A stretch of 64,000 nucleotides of DNA from Antedon bifida (Eukaryota > Echinodermata > Crinoidea > Comatulida > Antedonidae). The position numbers and the translations under genes were made by a program. The stretch covers positions 15,588,085 through 15,652,084 of the forward strand of contig OY727103.1 of NCBI GenBank assembly GCA_963402885.1, given 5' to 3'. The notes beneath the pieces are model-generated. The model worked only from the letters and a program-made list of their open reading frames with translations. It did not search any database and was not told the DNA's origin. Below, piece by piece: positions 1 through 12,150 of this stretch (the stretch's first letter is position 1; every line of letters starts with the position of its first letter).

Positions 1-316
1 CCAATGTTGTGTTTCCAGGTACCCTTTCCATTTTACCCATTTTATTTAACGCATTTGGTAACATCATTTATTTATTCTAAACACATATTTATTTTTATTA
101 TTTCTATTTTATCACTTGAATGTACAGTATATGAAGTTTCAAAATTATATTCTTATGCTATAGTAAGTCTTTAGTATAAGATTTATTTATTTAAGATAAA
201 AATACTTTAATCTAGACATTCTGGCAAACTTTAAATACCAGAGTCATGTGACACCACACGCAAGAAAAACACGAAAACAATTGTCGGTGTGTTTTGATCG
301 GAAATATATTACAATC
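1..316. promoter_or_regulatory. Upstream region of LAMTOR5
   Basis: AT-rich sequence with no open reading frame lies before the LAMTOR5 start codon. A 10-base E-box-like site, GTCATGTGAC, sits at 243-252, about 65 bases before the ATG. It matches the MITF M-box core TCATGTG and differs by one base from the palindromic CLEAR core recognised by TFEB/TFE3. Promoter function is inferred from position. The transcription start is not determined. Confidence 0.35.
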
Positions 317-1025
317 ATGGAAAACGAATTGGATACACAGTTGGAAAAAACGTAAATCATATTTAAGTATACTTCGAAATATGAAATTTGTCGTGAGATG
401 AAATTTATACCAAATAATCTGTTTTTATCCTTATTTTAATTGCATTTAACCTAGGCCCTCAATTACTTCCTCTTGACGATCCACCTAACGGTGCGAGATC
501 GAGCGAACCCCGCCAGCCCTTTAGGTATAAATCCAGATTGTTGGGCCTAGCTAATATAGGGTTTTATAATGTTTTCAGAATGGCTGCTCCGGGAGTATCA
601 GGAGTTATTTGTACCGATCAACAGGGGTTGTGTCTGGGAGGTAAGGATGCTTATATTTAATTGTCCTTTTTAAATACAAATAAGCATTTTGCATAGATAG
701 GATATACATATATACGCATTTTTGACATAATTCTTTTTTTCATACAGTAAAAGGGGAAGCATTGCTTGAATCTGCTGGACTGGTGACAGCATTAGCACAA
801 CAAGCTACTTTACTTTCGACAGATGGCAGTAAAGTTCCTGTCGTCTGTCTAGAATATGATAAAGGGTAAATATTTCTGTTATGATAATAGACATAATAAC
901 ACCTGCGTATTTGTTACTTGCAGAGCCAATGTAAAACATTACATATTTTTCTTTTGTTTTTCAGAAACATCTTAATAAAATCTGAAAAAGGAGTGTCAAT
1001 GGCCGTAAGGAAAGGAAAATTATGA
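317..1025 (+). CDS. LAMTOR5: LAMTOR5 (HBXIP), Ragulator complex subunit
   Basis: Four coding exons join in frame: 317-351, 579-640, 748-865 and 965-1025. They give 91 residues, the same length as the human protein. The start is MENELDTQLEKT. The core has the family block GVICTDQQGL (compare GVLCTDSQGL in human), then TALAQQATLL, then VPVVCLEYDKG and NILIKSEKG, ending in a basic tail. These are the roadblock/longin-type strands of the family. LAMTOR5 is known to be one of five Ragulator subunits that anchor Rag GTPases to the lysosome for mTORC1 activation. All introns are short and have GT/AG ends. An AATAAA signal lies at 1360-1365. The ATG at 317 is chosen because the N-terminus aligns with the vertebrate MEA-type start. 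The call is near certain. Function in this organism is inferred from orthology. Confidence 0.95.
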
Positions 1026-1455
1026 AAGCATTTTATTGAAGAGGAAATTACAGAACATGTATATTATTCCAGGCAAAAAACAGGAATAATTCCCACTCTT
1101 GTGTTCCAGGAAATATTCCATAATTTTTCCAGGAATCATTCCGTCTTACTATTCCAAGAATGCTTGATCTTCTATATCAGAGAGATTACATAATTTGTTG
1201 TTATTCCCATATTAGGGACAGTTTTACATTTTATGGAACCAAAATAGTGTAGATTTCATTAAAATATATTTTTTCTTATTATATCAGTAATTTAATTCAT
1301 GTGTTTTTAGGTAAAGAAACAAGTATAATTATTTGATATTAAAATAGAATAACATTATGAATAAAAGGTATGCAAATTAATTGAGTCGCCATTTTATTGC
1401 ATAATTACTGATACAACACAGTGCTAAAAAAAGTTTCGTATCTCAACTACATCTA

Positions 1456-1561
1456 AAGATCTGTCTACACTATCAAACTTTATGTGACAAAAAATGTGAT
1501 GTACCCATATATGGACATGATGCTGTTACATCACTACCATATTTGGACAAATGAGCTTAAG
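1456..1561. mobile_element. MITE family 1 copy, right end decayed
   Basis: The left end reads TA then AAGATCTGTCTACACTATC. It is followed by the family interior with GTGATGT, CCATATATGGACATGATG and CACTACCATATTTGG. The right inverted repeat is not recognisable. Similar copies lie at 2324, 22520, 56455, 57310 and 63666. Confidence 0.7.
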
Positions 1562-2323
1562 TCCAATATGAGATCCGCCAGGAACGTAATTCGAATTAAA
1601 CATTAACTGTGTCGAGGTTAAGTACAATATAAGGTGTGCATTGTTAAAAAGCATTACATTTTCAGAGAAATGAATAAGGGCGAATGAGATGGGGGGAAAA
1701 TTTACAGATTCGACTGTCCAATTATGCAAATGAATTTATTATATGGTTGACTGAGTTCAATCTAAACAAACAACAAAAACACAACGGGATTTTACAGTAA
1801 GCGGCGTTCACAAATCTGGTATTAATGGGATTGTAATGATAAAAGGTAAAACACATTGTCATTTTAACAGGATATGATTAATTTGTATTGTCACAATTGT
1901 GACTCTGACTGGGAAATGTTCTATCTATGACAATTTTTTTAAATATTTTATGCGGCGTCAACTTTGTACAGGATATAGATACGGTAGTTCCCAAAAACTT
2001 TGCAAAAGACAATAAAAGAAATATATCCAAATACACAGTAAAACCACAATAGTTGATTATCAGTTGTTTTTATATTTTCCAGTTGCCCGTCGCTCAATAA
2101 ATATTTTTTATTTATGACCTCTCTTCATTAAAACAAATTATAGTAAAGCAAATTATACGTGAAGTATGTTTACTTTTGTCCCATAAAAAAAGTTGAAAAT
2201 ACTTTCCAATCCGTGTTTACTTTTGAAACGAAATTATAATTAATATTCGTTTATTTTGATTTGTACAATTTGTATATTCGGTAAATTTATTTATCATAAA
2301 ACTGTACCGACGTAATTACCATA

Positions 2324-2482
2324 ACGTTCTGTCTACACTATCAAACTTAATTTGACAAAAAATGTGATGTGCCCATATATGGATATGATGATGTCATATC
2401 ACTACCATATTTAAGCATATCACTACTATATTTGGACACATCACACTTTTTTTGTCAAACTTGTTTGATAGTGTAGACAGCC
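2324..2482. mobile_element. MITE family 1, nearly full copy
   Basis: Terminal inverted repeats are visible: CTGTCTACACTATCAAACTT on the left and its complement, ending GATAGTGTAGACAG, on the right. The interior carries the CATATATGG...CACTACCATATTT block, partly duplicated. There is no coding capacity, so it is non-autonomous. The family resembles Tc1/mariner-derived MITEs because the best copies are flanked by TA. Confidence 0.8.
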
Positions 2483-4887
2483 TATTATAAACATATTCAT
2501 AACTTATATAATGATAATACCATGAAGATTATTTCTCCATTATAATATACGAAAGAAACACTCGAACATTTAAAGAAAATGAATTTCTGAACGTTACAAT
2601 GGCCGGAGGTACGTAAACCGGTAGTTATCTGGTTCCAGTTTCTCCTCGGATATTATTATACAATATTTCAAAACGTACGTCCGCGTGGGATTATGGCGAC
2701 ATTCTGTATTATTAACAAACTTCAGATAAAACATCAAAAGAGAAAAATATTTAAAGTACCAGCACTTTGAATACAGGAATGCTGTTAATGTTAATCTGGC
2801 GCGATTGTTGCCGCCGCATACCGATGCGGAAACAAACACTCTGTGCCGATAAAACCCCAAAACTCCCCATGTTGCTATGGTGCAAATCGAACGACCAAAA
2901 CATTGTTCATCTGCATTATACCAGTTGAGATTATATTTCCTTCAGTTTTCATTTAATTAAACTAAATTTTTCCTCATATTCACTGTATCCATATACTATT
3001 TATACTTTAATATTTAGTCTCTGCAGAGGTCCTAATCCAATTTCCTCAGTTTCCAGGTAAGCTTGAGGACGAATAAATACATTTACATTTAACATATATA
3101 GGCCCTATCCCATTCTTTTTATTATATATAAATAATTTATAACAATAAAAATAAGGGAATCAGTCGGGCCTTTAGTTTTAAATAAAAATATCCCGACAGG
3201 CGCCCCATAGGCCTACTCAGTCGAAATGTACCTCCACTGTAAGTTTAACATTACGGTATTTGATGGAGATAAATCGAGGTGTATTTGTATGCTGAGGGAA
3301 TCTATTAATATTTGGGTAGAATTCTGGGGTTTAAAGACGGTTTAAATACAAAAATAGGAATATGTTAATTATTAATAGAAAATCACCGTAGCAGGACGTA
3401 TTTAAATTCCTCATGGAACACAGACCTATCACTCACGCACAAAGGGGAAATCCCCCAAACGGTATGCCTTTGTCATTATCTAGCAAATAGTTTGTCTCAA
3501 CAGCATTGCGAGGAAGACAACACGATTTGAGCGTCGTATAGCAACACAGTCACTATAATTCATAGAGATTTTATAATCCATAGACAATCATCAAGGACGA
3601 ATATTGAAATATGTTTATGGAGGAATAATAAATCGGTTGCCTACTAAACAATCCCAACATGACGTCATTCATTACAGAAGAATTAGTCCCAGGTTGCACT
3701 TGGCGATGACAAAAGCAATACAAGGGTGAGTTGAATTCTCATTGCTTACGTCATAATTAAGTTAGCATTCCTTGTTTATGTTAGTATAATCATCGTTGTC
3801 ATATTTATTATTACATTAAATATTAAATGAGAAATCAAAATTGAAACCGAATAAAATCTATGGGAGCTCGGTACAATGTTAATTATGCGACATGTGCAGT
3901 TTTATTCGCGATTTAAATTGTTACTTTTTTTCGATTCATATAAAACCATATTTGATAATAAAAATGTCCGTTTGACCGAACCGGTAATCTGCGTAATGAA
4001 ACAACCACGTGACCTATACAAATGTAAACATAAAATTCCGGGTAATTTTTTTTTTTAACTGACCGGACAATTCGCAACACGTAACGAAAGGGAAGTCCTT
4101 CATGACCTGAAGTTTAAATACCCAGACGTTATGTCATATAGGTCATATCTGGATTTTTTACGAAACTGTACTGGACAGAAAACTGTAGCCTACCGTCTAT
4201 TTATGTTATAGGCCTATTCATAGGCACATATATACTTGTACATTCGGATAGTTCTGCATCTAGCTTCATCGAAACAACAACAACATCAGACCTACAATAT
4301 GGTAAGGATGTTCTTTATATTTACAATCAACAATTCAAAACGTAGGTCGTCCCATGAAACACTGAAATTTCACTCTATCCATATACTTTTTAAAAAATCG
4401 ACCGACCGAATTTAATATTCCTTTTTGTGCCGGAACAATAGTTTAATATAGGACTTCATTTGTACCATTATTTATAGTATAAATTATCAATACGTGTATG
4501 TTTGTTGATCATGAGTTCGACGCAATTATCTTAATTAAATTCTATATATATTTGTACGGTCTTGTTAACGTAGGCCTAATCGATTATTAAAGGATTGACT
4601 TCGTGACAAGATTCTCAATAAATTCAATAGTATTAAAATATTAATTAGGGCCAATGTTAACAAATATATTTTTTATCATAATTACCTAGAAAGTTGTTTC
4701 GAATTTCACACTTTCGGTTTTTACGTATGTTCTGTATTTACGTATAAGCGTGCGTGTCCATATTAATGTTTGTATCTCTTTCTACGACTACTATTTTTCG
4801 CAGCCATACTCCAGCCCTCTATTTTATTATCTATTAATTATAAAATTAATCAATATTTTATTATCTATGATATTTTATTATATTTTT

Positions 4888-4911
4888 GTATATATATATA
4901 TATATATATTT
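4888..4911. repeat. (TA)n microsatellite
   Basis: An uninterrupted run of about twelve TA dinucleotides in AT-rich intergenic DNA. Confidence 0.85.
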
Positions 4912-5574
4912 AAAAATACTAATTACATATGTTATAGCAAGTACTGCTGTAGGCCTATAAATTTATTTAACATTGTCATATATTTAAAAAACAGGCAACC
5001 AAAAGCATTAACTCACTTACATCCTTATCTGTGAGTCACGGGGTCATATTTATAACAGTTTCAGCAAAAGTAGTTTCCCGTTTTTATAATACGTAGTAGA
5101 ATTAATTAAATTTTACAAGGATTTGAATCCTTGTGAGTCACAGTTCCTTTTACAGTACTCTCAAAGTTCATCTAGAAATTTTAATAAAATAGCGCCATCT
5201 TCGATGTCAATATATACCCCCTTTGTGTGTCTGTTTATTATCTGTTTATGTAGCATAAACAACAAACAAACTGTAACCGTGTAAGTTGATAGTATTATTT
5301 GTCTTTTTAATTCACCTTTTGGTAACCTTTCAGAGCACCAAAAAGTTCCCATTTTTTTACCGCTTATTCCGATAGGCATGTTATTCCTTCAATCCTTAAT
5401 TTTGTACAAAGAGCACCAAAAAGATCCATCTTATTTCGATAGGCCTGTTATTCCTTTCGTCCTTAATTTTGTAGGCCTACAACACTAACAGTTTACCCAA
5501 CTAAGTCTTCCAGTAAATAGGAGTGTCCTCTGAATAAGTATTGGACAGTGTTAAAATATATAATATATTTCCCC

Positions 5575-5832
5575 ATTCGCTTCAGCACTGTGGACTTGCA
5601 ATCAATAGGTTGCCGGTTCAAGCCCCGGCCCGGTCACTGCAGTGTTGAGTCCTTGAGCAAGACTCTTTATCCACATTGTTCCTCCCCACCCAGGTGATAG
5701 AAATGGGTACCGGTATGTAAAAAGTACTGGGAAGGTAAATCAGACTCGTTTGTGCGGGAGGAGTGGCCCAAACGCTAAAGAAATGGAGATGGGCACCACG
5801 GCCGTTAGCATTAGCTTAGGTTTCGACTTTAC
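5575..5832 (+). mobile_element. tRNA-derived SINE
   Basis: The 5' part looks like a tRNA: a degenerate A-box region followed by a clear B-box, GGTTCAAGCCC, at about 5615-5625. After it comes an unrelated body with GGTGATAGAAATGGGTACC and AAACGCTAAAGAAATGG. The 3' end is a short repeat of TTTACC. This head-body-tail layout is typical of tRNA SINEs. The tail resembles the one at 20005-20020. The exact boundaries are approximate. Confidence 0.7.
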
Positions 5833-6392
5833 CTTTACCTTATATTTACTTAAAGTGAAAAGAAACAAAACCAAGAGAGAGTCACAAACTTTCCAATCGT
5901 GTTACTATATTTAACAATGACATTGATTAGTTAATAATTATGATATTGCGAATTTATTATTTATATTTTAAATGGTAGGCTTAGGCCTATATTTGATTAT
6001 GAGCCAATTAAAGCGCCCACGAAATTGCATCGTCGGTATGTGACGGGTGTCAAGTGCCTTATCCCGAAACGTAGGAGGGTAAAACGAAACATTCAGAGCA
6101 ATTAACACATGTTAGGTACTTTGAGCACACCAACACATCTTATTATTTATTTTCTAGGCCTATTAAACCTCAATTAATCAAATTGGAACAATAAACTAAG
6201 TCTACCCACTCCTCTTGAATCCAAGTACTACTTATGTTTATAAATGTTTATAGTTACACGCTCCGCAACGCTGATTGGCCATCTGACTAATACTCCCACG
6301 GGCCAATCAACGTTAGGAATAGAATTGTCAATACAAAACGTGAGACTAATATATTGATATTTTATTTTCAAACTTAGCTTGAAAGTGCGGCG

Positions 6393-9300
6393 ATGTCTTC
6401 ATTTATTACGGCAGTGAAAAAAGGGAATATACAAGATGTTGAACAATTTTTGACGTACGAAGGAACAAAGGAATTGGTAAATCAACAAGACGGTCGAACT
6501 TTTGAGTCTCCCTTATACTGTGCGTGTGTGAAGGGGGATCTTGTAATAGCCAGCTGCCTATTGGCTAACCACGCACGTGTAGATATCAAAACTAAATGGT
6601 TGGCCACGCCATTACACGCAGCTTCACACGCAGGCCACGAGAAATTAGTAAGGTAAAAGAACTTTCTTTGTAGTAAAATTTAGCCTATTCACGTGATGTT
6701 TCTCCTCATATTTTCATCATCCTTGTTATATTTACCGTATTTATTCGAATAGACGCCTCGTCGGGGCGTTTATTGTTCAGAGAGATTTGTAGTGGGGTGG
6801 GGGGTGAGGGGGGAGGCCTTCGTGTGTAATATGCATGGTTACATCATAAAATCAAATAAATACCCCCTAGATATAAAAAAAATACAACATAATGCTTGGT
6901 AAATTGTAGATCATGTCAATCCAATGAATTCTACTACAAGTAAATATGTGTTGTAATACAATATTATGTATATAGTGCATGTGGCGGGGCGTTTACTATG
7001 TTGGGGTGGGGGGGGGGGGGGTTATTCGGAGAGGCGTTTATTCAAATAAATACGGTATTTGTATATCATGTGAAAATGGCTTCCGATGACCAACACTCAT
7101 GACATGAAAAATAATGCAAGTAATTAGTAAATAGGATGTGTTAGTGCGGTTACTTTACATCATATGCCTATAGTACATTATTATTGAAATAAGCAAATAA
7201 TATAAGAGTCTGTTCAGTTATCTTTTACATCTGAAGTAGACCTATACTATAATCCTTGAGGAACAAGTTTCCGATATCTACCGTTCGTGCGTCGTAATGT
7301 ACCTGGTACGGTGTAAGTTAACATCCAAGGGACCATCATACATTACAGTGCAAACACTATTCTATTTTTAGGTTTTATGGTATACTTTGGTATACAGTTC
7401 ACCAGACTGTTTCCAGTACATGATGTAACAAGTTTCCACACCTCCTACTATTAATACAAATGTTAAAATGTATTCTTAATTTTTTCAGCGTTTTCATTTT
7501 TGTTTTGTGGGGTGGGATACTGTCCTTACGATGATTAGTTAGGCCTACCGATTGATTGGTCTGCCCAATTTCAAAATATTAATCGTTTTATATGTATTTT
7601 ATGTTGTATTATGTATAAATAAATGCACAATACGGTAAAATTAATCATTTTTTCCATGGATAAAGTATTTGTATAACCGTAACAGTGCACCGATCGGGCG
7701 TACCATACATAAGTCCTAAATCAGTCAGTCAGTATAAATAGGCATATGAATGGACTAGACAAGACAAACTCAGTTTACCGCCTTCCAAGTCTATCCAAAA
7801 TGTTATTTTCAATATCAAATAATGAAATATTGTCAAATCATCAATTCTATTGTTAAATTATATTATCTATGATTGAATTAAATGTTTATAAATGGGAGGG
7901 GTTCATTTTACAGTACTTGTACCCCTACGCAAAACGAACTAACAAACCTATACTTTATTGTATTTCAAATATCAAAACTTAAGGCGTATGACGTCAATAT
8001 GAACAGTAACAATGATCCGAGGATTTGACTGAGCACGTTGCCCATTCAAGCGTAAAATAATATGACGTCACTTCCATTGGGAGATCAACCCATCCCTCTC
8101 AACAAAGATCTCTATTGATCTCAGTAATATAAATACTTCCTATATTGTTGATAGTTAGCGGAAAGCTACCAAATGTCATTATGACCCAAAACTTAGTAAG
8201 ATTACTACCCCTCTAACTATTACACTACCGAAATATGATTCTGAAATAAACTCGAATTGAATAGGGGTGGGTGGGTGATGTGATCGTTGCAAATGTACCA
8301 ACGCCTCCATTTTTTGTGTTTATTCATCTTGGTTTCAAGTGCTAATTATTCCACAAACGGATCTTTTGATTACTACCGGTTATCCTCTGTTTCAATCAAC
8401 ATACCACCGGGCATACCACCAATCCGGATGTGTAGGTTTTGTTTTGTTGTAAATGTTAAGTTCCCGGTTGTTAAGTTCACGTTCTAAGTGCTTCCATAAT
8501 GGATGGCAATTGGAACCAATTATGAATTAGATTTATCCATACATTCACCGATTGACTCACTCTGTATAGGATCAGAAAACGTGCTCCATATACACTTTTG
8601 GAATTAAACAATTCTTTTATAATTTCTGATTCACTATTACGTGTTTAAGTTTCTATTTGCAAAACAAAAACAATTTTAAAACTACAATCACTTTTATTCA
8701 CGAATAATTTCAGTATAACAATAGTGGAAGATGGTTACTAATAAAAAATGAAAAAAAAAACAGTTCCGGTCTTTTCATAAATTTCAGTTTCAGAGTATAG
8801 GTCTATTTTATTTATTGTATTGCATAACAAAAACAATTTTCAAACAATCACTTTTAATCACGAACAATTTCAGTGGAAGGGGTGATTAATATACTGTATT
8901 ATTTCATTAGAGTATATTACGGTCTAATTGGGTCTAAACCCGAAGATGACGAAACAAAGTTTTGATCGCATATACACACTAAGCCAAGCACGATAATTAA
9001 AATAAAATATTATTGATAATAAAATAGCAACACAATTATATTTACAATATGGTATATAGGCCCTAATATAGTAACAAAACCAAATAGGGGACACTTTGTT
9101 TGGTCGTAAGGTTTCGTGTACTTTATTATTTTCCTGCAGCAACTCAGACGCAACGCAAGCAAGTTGACTAATGACAAGCAACAGTTTGAATAATCGCTTG
9201 TGATTGGTCGAATCGTTGCGTTACGTTGAGTTGCGTCTGTAGTGGGAACCAAGCATAAGATTCTTCACGTTAGATTAAATGAATTGTTAAATTGTTTTCT

Positions 9301-10473
9301 TCCAGACTTCTCTTAAGTCACAACTGTAAGCCCAACGAACAAACGCATTTTGGAGATACTGCGTTACACTTAGCGTCAACAGGAAACCATCTAGGTGTTG
9401 TGAAGGCACTCATCGAGGCCGGCACTGACGTCACGTTGCTTAATTCAAAGGGTAGAAACGCCATACAAGAGGCAGAAAAAGAAGGATCAGATGACGTAAT
9501 CAGTTATTTCAACAAGCTCTTTTTTGAAGGTTTGTAAAATTGCTTTACTTTTTGATATACATCAATAAACAGAAAAGACAGAATTGAAGAGGACTAACAA
9601 TGGAGGAATATATGTGATGCTTTGAACCTAAGAAATGAAGTTGGTAGGCACTGTTTTTTTTGTAAATGAATGATTCCGATGAGGCTGACGATATATTGAC
9701 GAATGGTGAAAAGGTCGATAGCCATAATGAGTAATAATGTGTTGGCAGTGCCAATTAATGGTGACTAATGTTGACGATTAGTGACAATGGTGAAAACACC
9801 GATTCCTATTACTTAGCATTGAATGATTATACCAATATTGATGAATAGGGATGATTAGGCCTATAATGATGACGATGACATATAAATGAAATGATTCGTA
9901 TAATAGAATAATGTTTATTTTTCCTTTTTAGGTATCAGTAAAAACAACGTTGTTCATACAACAAATAATGGTTTGCCTCCAAGACAAACTCAATATCGAA
10001 GAGAAAACATTGCATTTTATAGACGCAATTCTGTACCTATACCATCGAGGCAATCCAACGCATGGTTAAATGGGATAAGCAACGGAGAATACCAATTTCT
10101 TGGCATTCAAGAGTTTGAAAATGATCTTAGTGTGATCGGCGAGAGTAGTGCGTTTACAGACCCATCTAAAAAGTTAAACATAGAACCAAACGAATCAAAT
10201 AGACTACAATACTTAGAAGAAACCATTGGAACTTTACTGCAAGACTATAAGCGAACAAAAGATGAACTTAAAACAATTCAAAGTGAATTAGATGAGACGC
10301 GAAGTCTGCTAAAGAACTGTAGGTCATGTCATCATTGCGCACGATACCACGGGCAACCAGAGGCGGAGGCAGACGATAGCATTGAACATCGCAGATACAA
10401 TTATCCAGTGGGGCTAAACACACAGACAGACTATAGCAATCGTAGAAATGTCCGTTTTGAAGGCCTACCATGA
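6393..10473 (+). CDS. Ankyrin-repeat protein with C-terminal coiled coil and Cys/His cluster
   Basis: Three coding exons join in phase: 6393-6652, 9306-9529 and 9932-10473, giving 341 residues. Residues 1 to about 158 form ankyrin repeats. Canonical TPLHAASHAGHEKLVRLLL and TALHLASTGNHLGVVKALI blocks are flanked by degenerate repeats. Residues 160-250 are polar and probably disordered. Residues about 252-290 form a charged heptad-like coiled coil. Directly after it, at about 291-301, comes the cluster CRSCHHCARYH, which could bind metal. No SOCS box, kinase, DHHC or membrane segment is seen. Ankyrin repeats normally mediate protein binding, so a scaffold role is inferred. I cannot assign an orthologue name. 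The first intron is 2.65 kb and contains two MITEs, one ending about 50 bases before the exon 2 acceptor. The stop is TGA at 10471-10473. Confidence 0.85.
6734..7057. mobile_element. MITE family 3 in the ankyrin gene intron
   Basis: Inverted termini bound about 320 bases: ACCGTATTTATTCGAATAGA on the left and the near-complement TTTATTCAAATAAATACGGT on the right. ATTT lies on both outer sides. Just inside each end is a GAGGCGTTTATT-type motif. A G-rich run with about 14 consecutive G lies near 7007-7021. No coding capacity is seen. A fragment of the same end appears at 41299-41325. Confidence 0.75.
8283..8486 (+). other. Intronic open stretch, no gene seen
   Basis: A 66-codon open frame lies inside the first intron of the ankyrin gene. 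It has no recognisable domain and no supporting splice sites. I regard it as chance. Confidence 0.4.
9139..9256. mobile_element. MITE family 2 copy next to exon 2 of the ankyrin gene
   Basis: The right end, TAGTGGGAACCAAGC, matches the family 2 terminus seen at 36123-36301. The inner arms contain CAGACGCAACGCAAGC and GCTTGTGATTGGTCGAATCG, which pair as an imperfect hairpin. The outermost left terminus is missing or diverged. The element ends about 50 bases before the splice acceptor at 9304-9305. Confidence 0.7.
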
Positions 10474-12035
10474 TCACTGATGATGTACAGCTTGTGACGA
10501 ATAAACTAACGAACAACTCTGTTTTGGACGATCTTGCAGAGGTGGTTATTTGATTTAAGTAGGGCCTACGTGAAATACAAGGATATAGTTGAATGATGAC
10601 GAACTGAACTAAAAAAGTACTTTTGGTTTTTAAAAAAATGTACGGCGCATTTTATTAACACGTGGCCGGCACAACGAAACTGTGTGCACTCAACTTATAT
10701 TAACAACAATGGAGAAATAGAGACTTTCTTCTTTAAAAAAAACACAAAATAGTCCGAGGGCCGGGAAGGAAAGTACCTTCGAGCAATATATCACCTGAAT
10801 TTTGTTATTGGTCATCGGGAACAATCCGGTCCGATTACCGTTAGTTCGGGGTTCGAATCATTTACTTGAACAGGAATGGAAATAAAAGACGATAAGGGTG
10901 CACATCCACGCACGCGTGATATCACGTGCATGGTGGCAACGTGTAATACGGTGTGTATAGTGATATGTACATAAAGTACAGTAGTACACTGTCAGGGTTT
11001 TTACTCATTTTCGGTTGTGGCATTATTAAGTAAGATAGCTAAAATAAACTTCACAAGTATTCTTTTTTAAATTAAAAAAACTGCCTTTTTAACTTAATTG
11101 TTTCACTTAGATAGAGAATGGGCCTATTAGTGAATTTTAGCTAATATTTATATCTTATGTGTAGCATACTTGGTAATTAATTGGATTTTTGCATGCTTTT
11201 GTATAAATAATAGAAGTAGGCCTAAGGATAAAACATGTTTTTAAATGCGTACGTTTAAAAACGCTTAAAAGCTTTCATCGAAAGTTAAAAAAAAATGTTC
11301 TCAAAGAGAACTAGGAATTTAGTAGGTGCGTGCAGCGCCATTAACACCAGTCTCCTTTCAAAGACCTTAGAACGTAATGACGTAAGCGTAACTATGACCA
11401 ATCACAAGGATGAATTATGTGTAATTGCCATTGGTCTACACGCTGCGTTACGCCGAACTTTCTGCGTTGCGTCCATGGGCGGATGGGTGGAAGACCTGGG
11501 CTTAGACTTCATATTGCAATGGTCTTAAATCTAAGACCATCGTTGCCAAGGCTTAAGTCTAAGTCTAGCCTAATATCTTTATTGCAATCCGTCCCAAGTG
11601 TGAACGAATTTTAGGGACGGAATATATATTATATGGGCCAATTTTGTATTGCATGGATAAACGCAAATATTGGTGGAAACACATCCACCCGGTCATACTG
11701 GATGGACACTTTTATTTGGCATTACAGTACTAATAGCTACTAATTAATTAATGCCATATTGCTTGCAAAAAAAGAAAACAAATAATAAGAGAGCTTGTCT
11801 GAATAATACAGTATTTATAAAAGACCTTGTATATTAATTATTTGTACTTGTTTGTATTTGTTTGCATTGATTAAAAAAGCTATATTTTCTTACAATTGTG
11901 GTTGAACTGGTTTGTTTATTTATTCCGTAGGCGTATGGTATACGCGTCCTGGTTTTATTTAATATGCATTTATTCGTCTAGATTTGTCATGGCATCTATC
12001 TCTAGAAAGTCAGTAGACTCCACTGTAATGTCCAA

Positions 12036-12150
12036 TTTACACAGACGAGAGTGGCGGTAACGGTAAGCGGAAAACCGCGTAGTTTTTCCCACGTAGAATC
12101 TATATCTATCCTGAGCGGAAACCTCCCGTCCGCTCCGCGTTTTGTGTAAA
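12036..12150. mobile_element. Possible short MITE
   Basis: AATTTACACA and its complement TGTGTAAATT bracket about 115 bases that are unusually GC-rich for the area. The inside contains the partly self-complementary GCGGAAAACCGC. The 63-codon open frame over it shows no domain. There is only one copy in the window, so the family cannot be confirmed. Confidence 0.35.

Larger units (their letters stand above)
1026..6392. other. Intergenic region between LAMTOR5 and the ankyrin gene
   Basis: This 5.4-kb gap is AT-rich. It holds the LAMTOR5 3' end, two copies of the TA-flanked MITE (1456-1561 and 2324-2482), a short (TA)n run near 4888-4911, a tRNA-derived SINE (about 5575-5832) and several TAGGCCTA words. 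I see no convincing gene. The small open frames here lack family similarity and splice support. Confidence 0.6.

Noticed and set aside
5611-5625. Functional tRNA gene
   Set aside because: A B-box is present, but no cloverleaf with acceptor stem can be closed. The downstream body and tail indicate a SINE.
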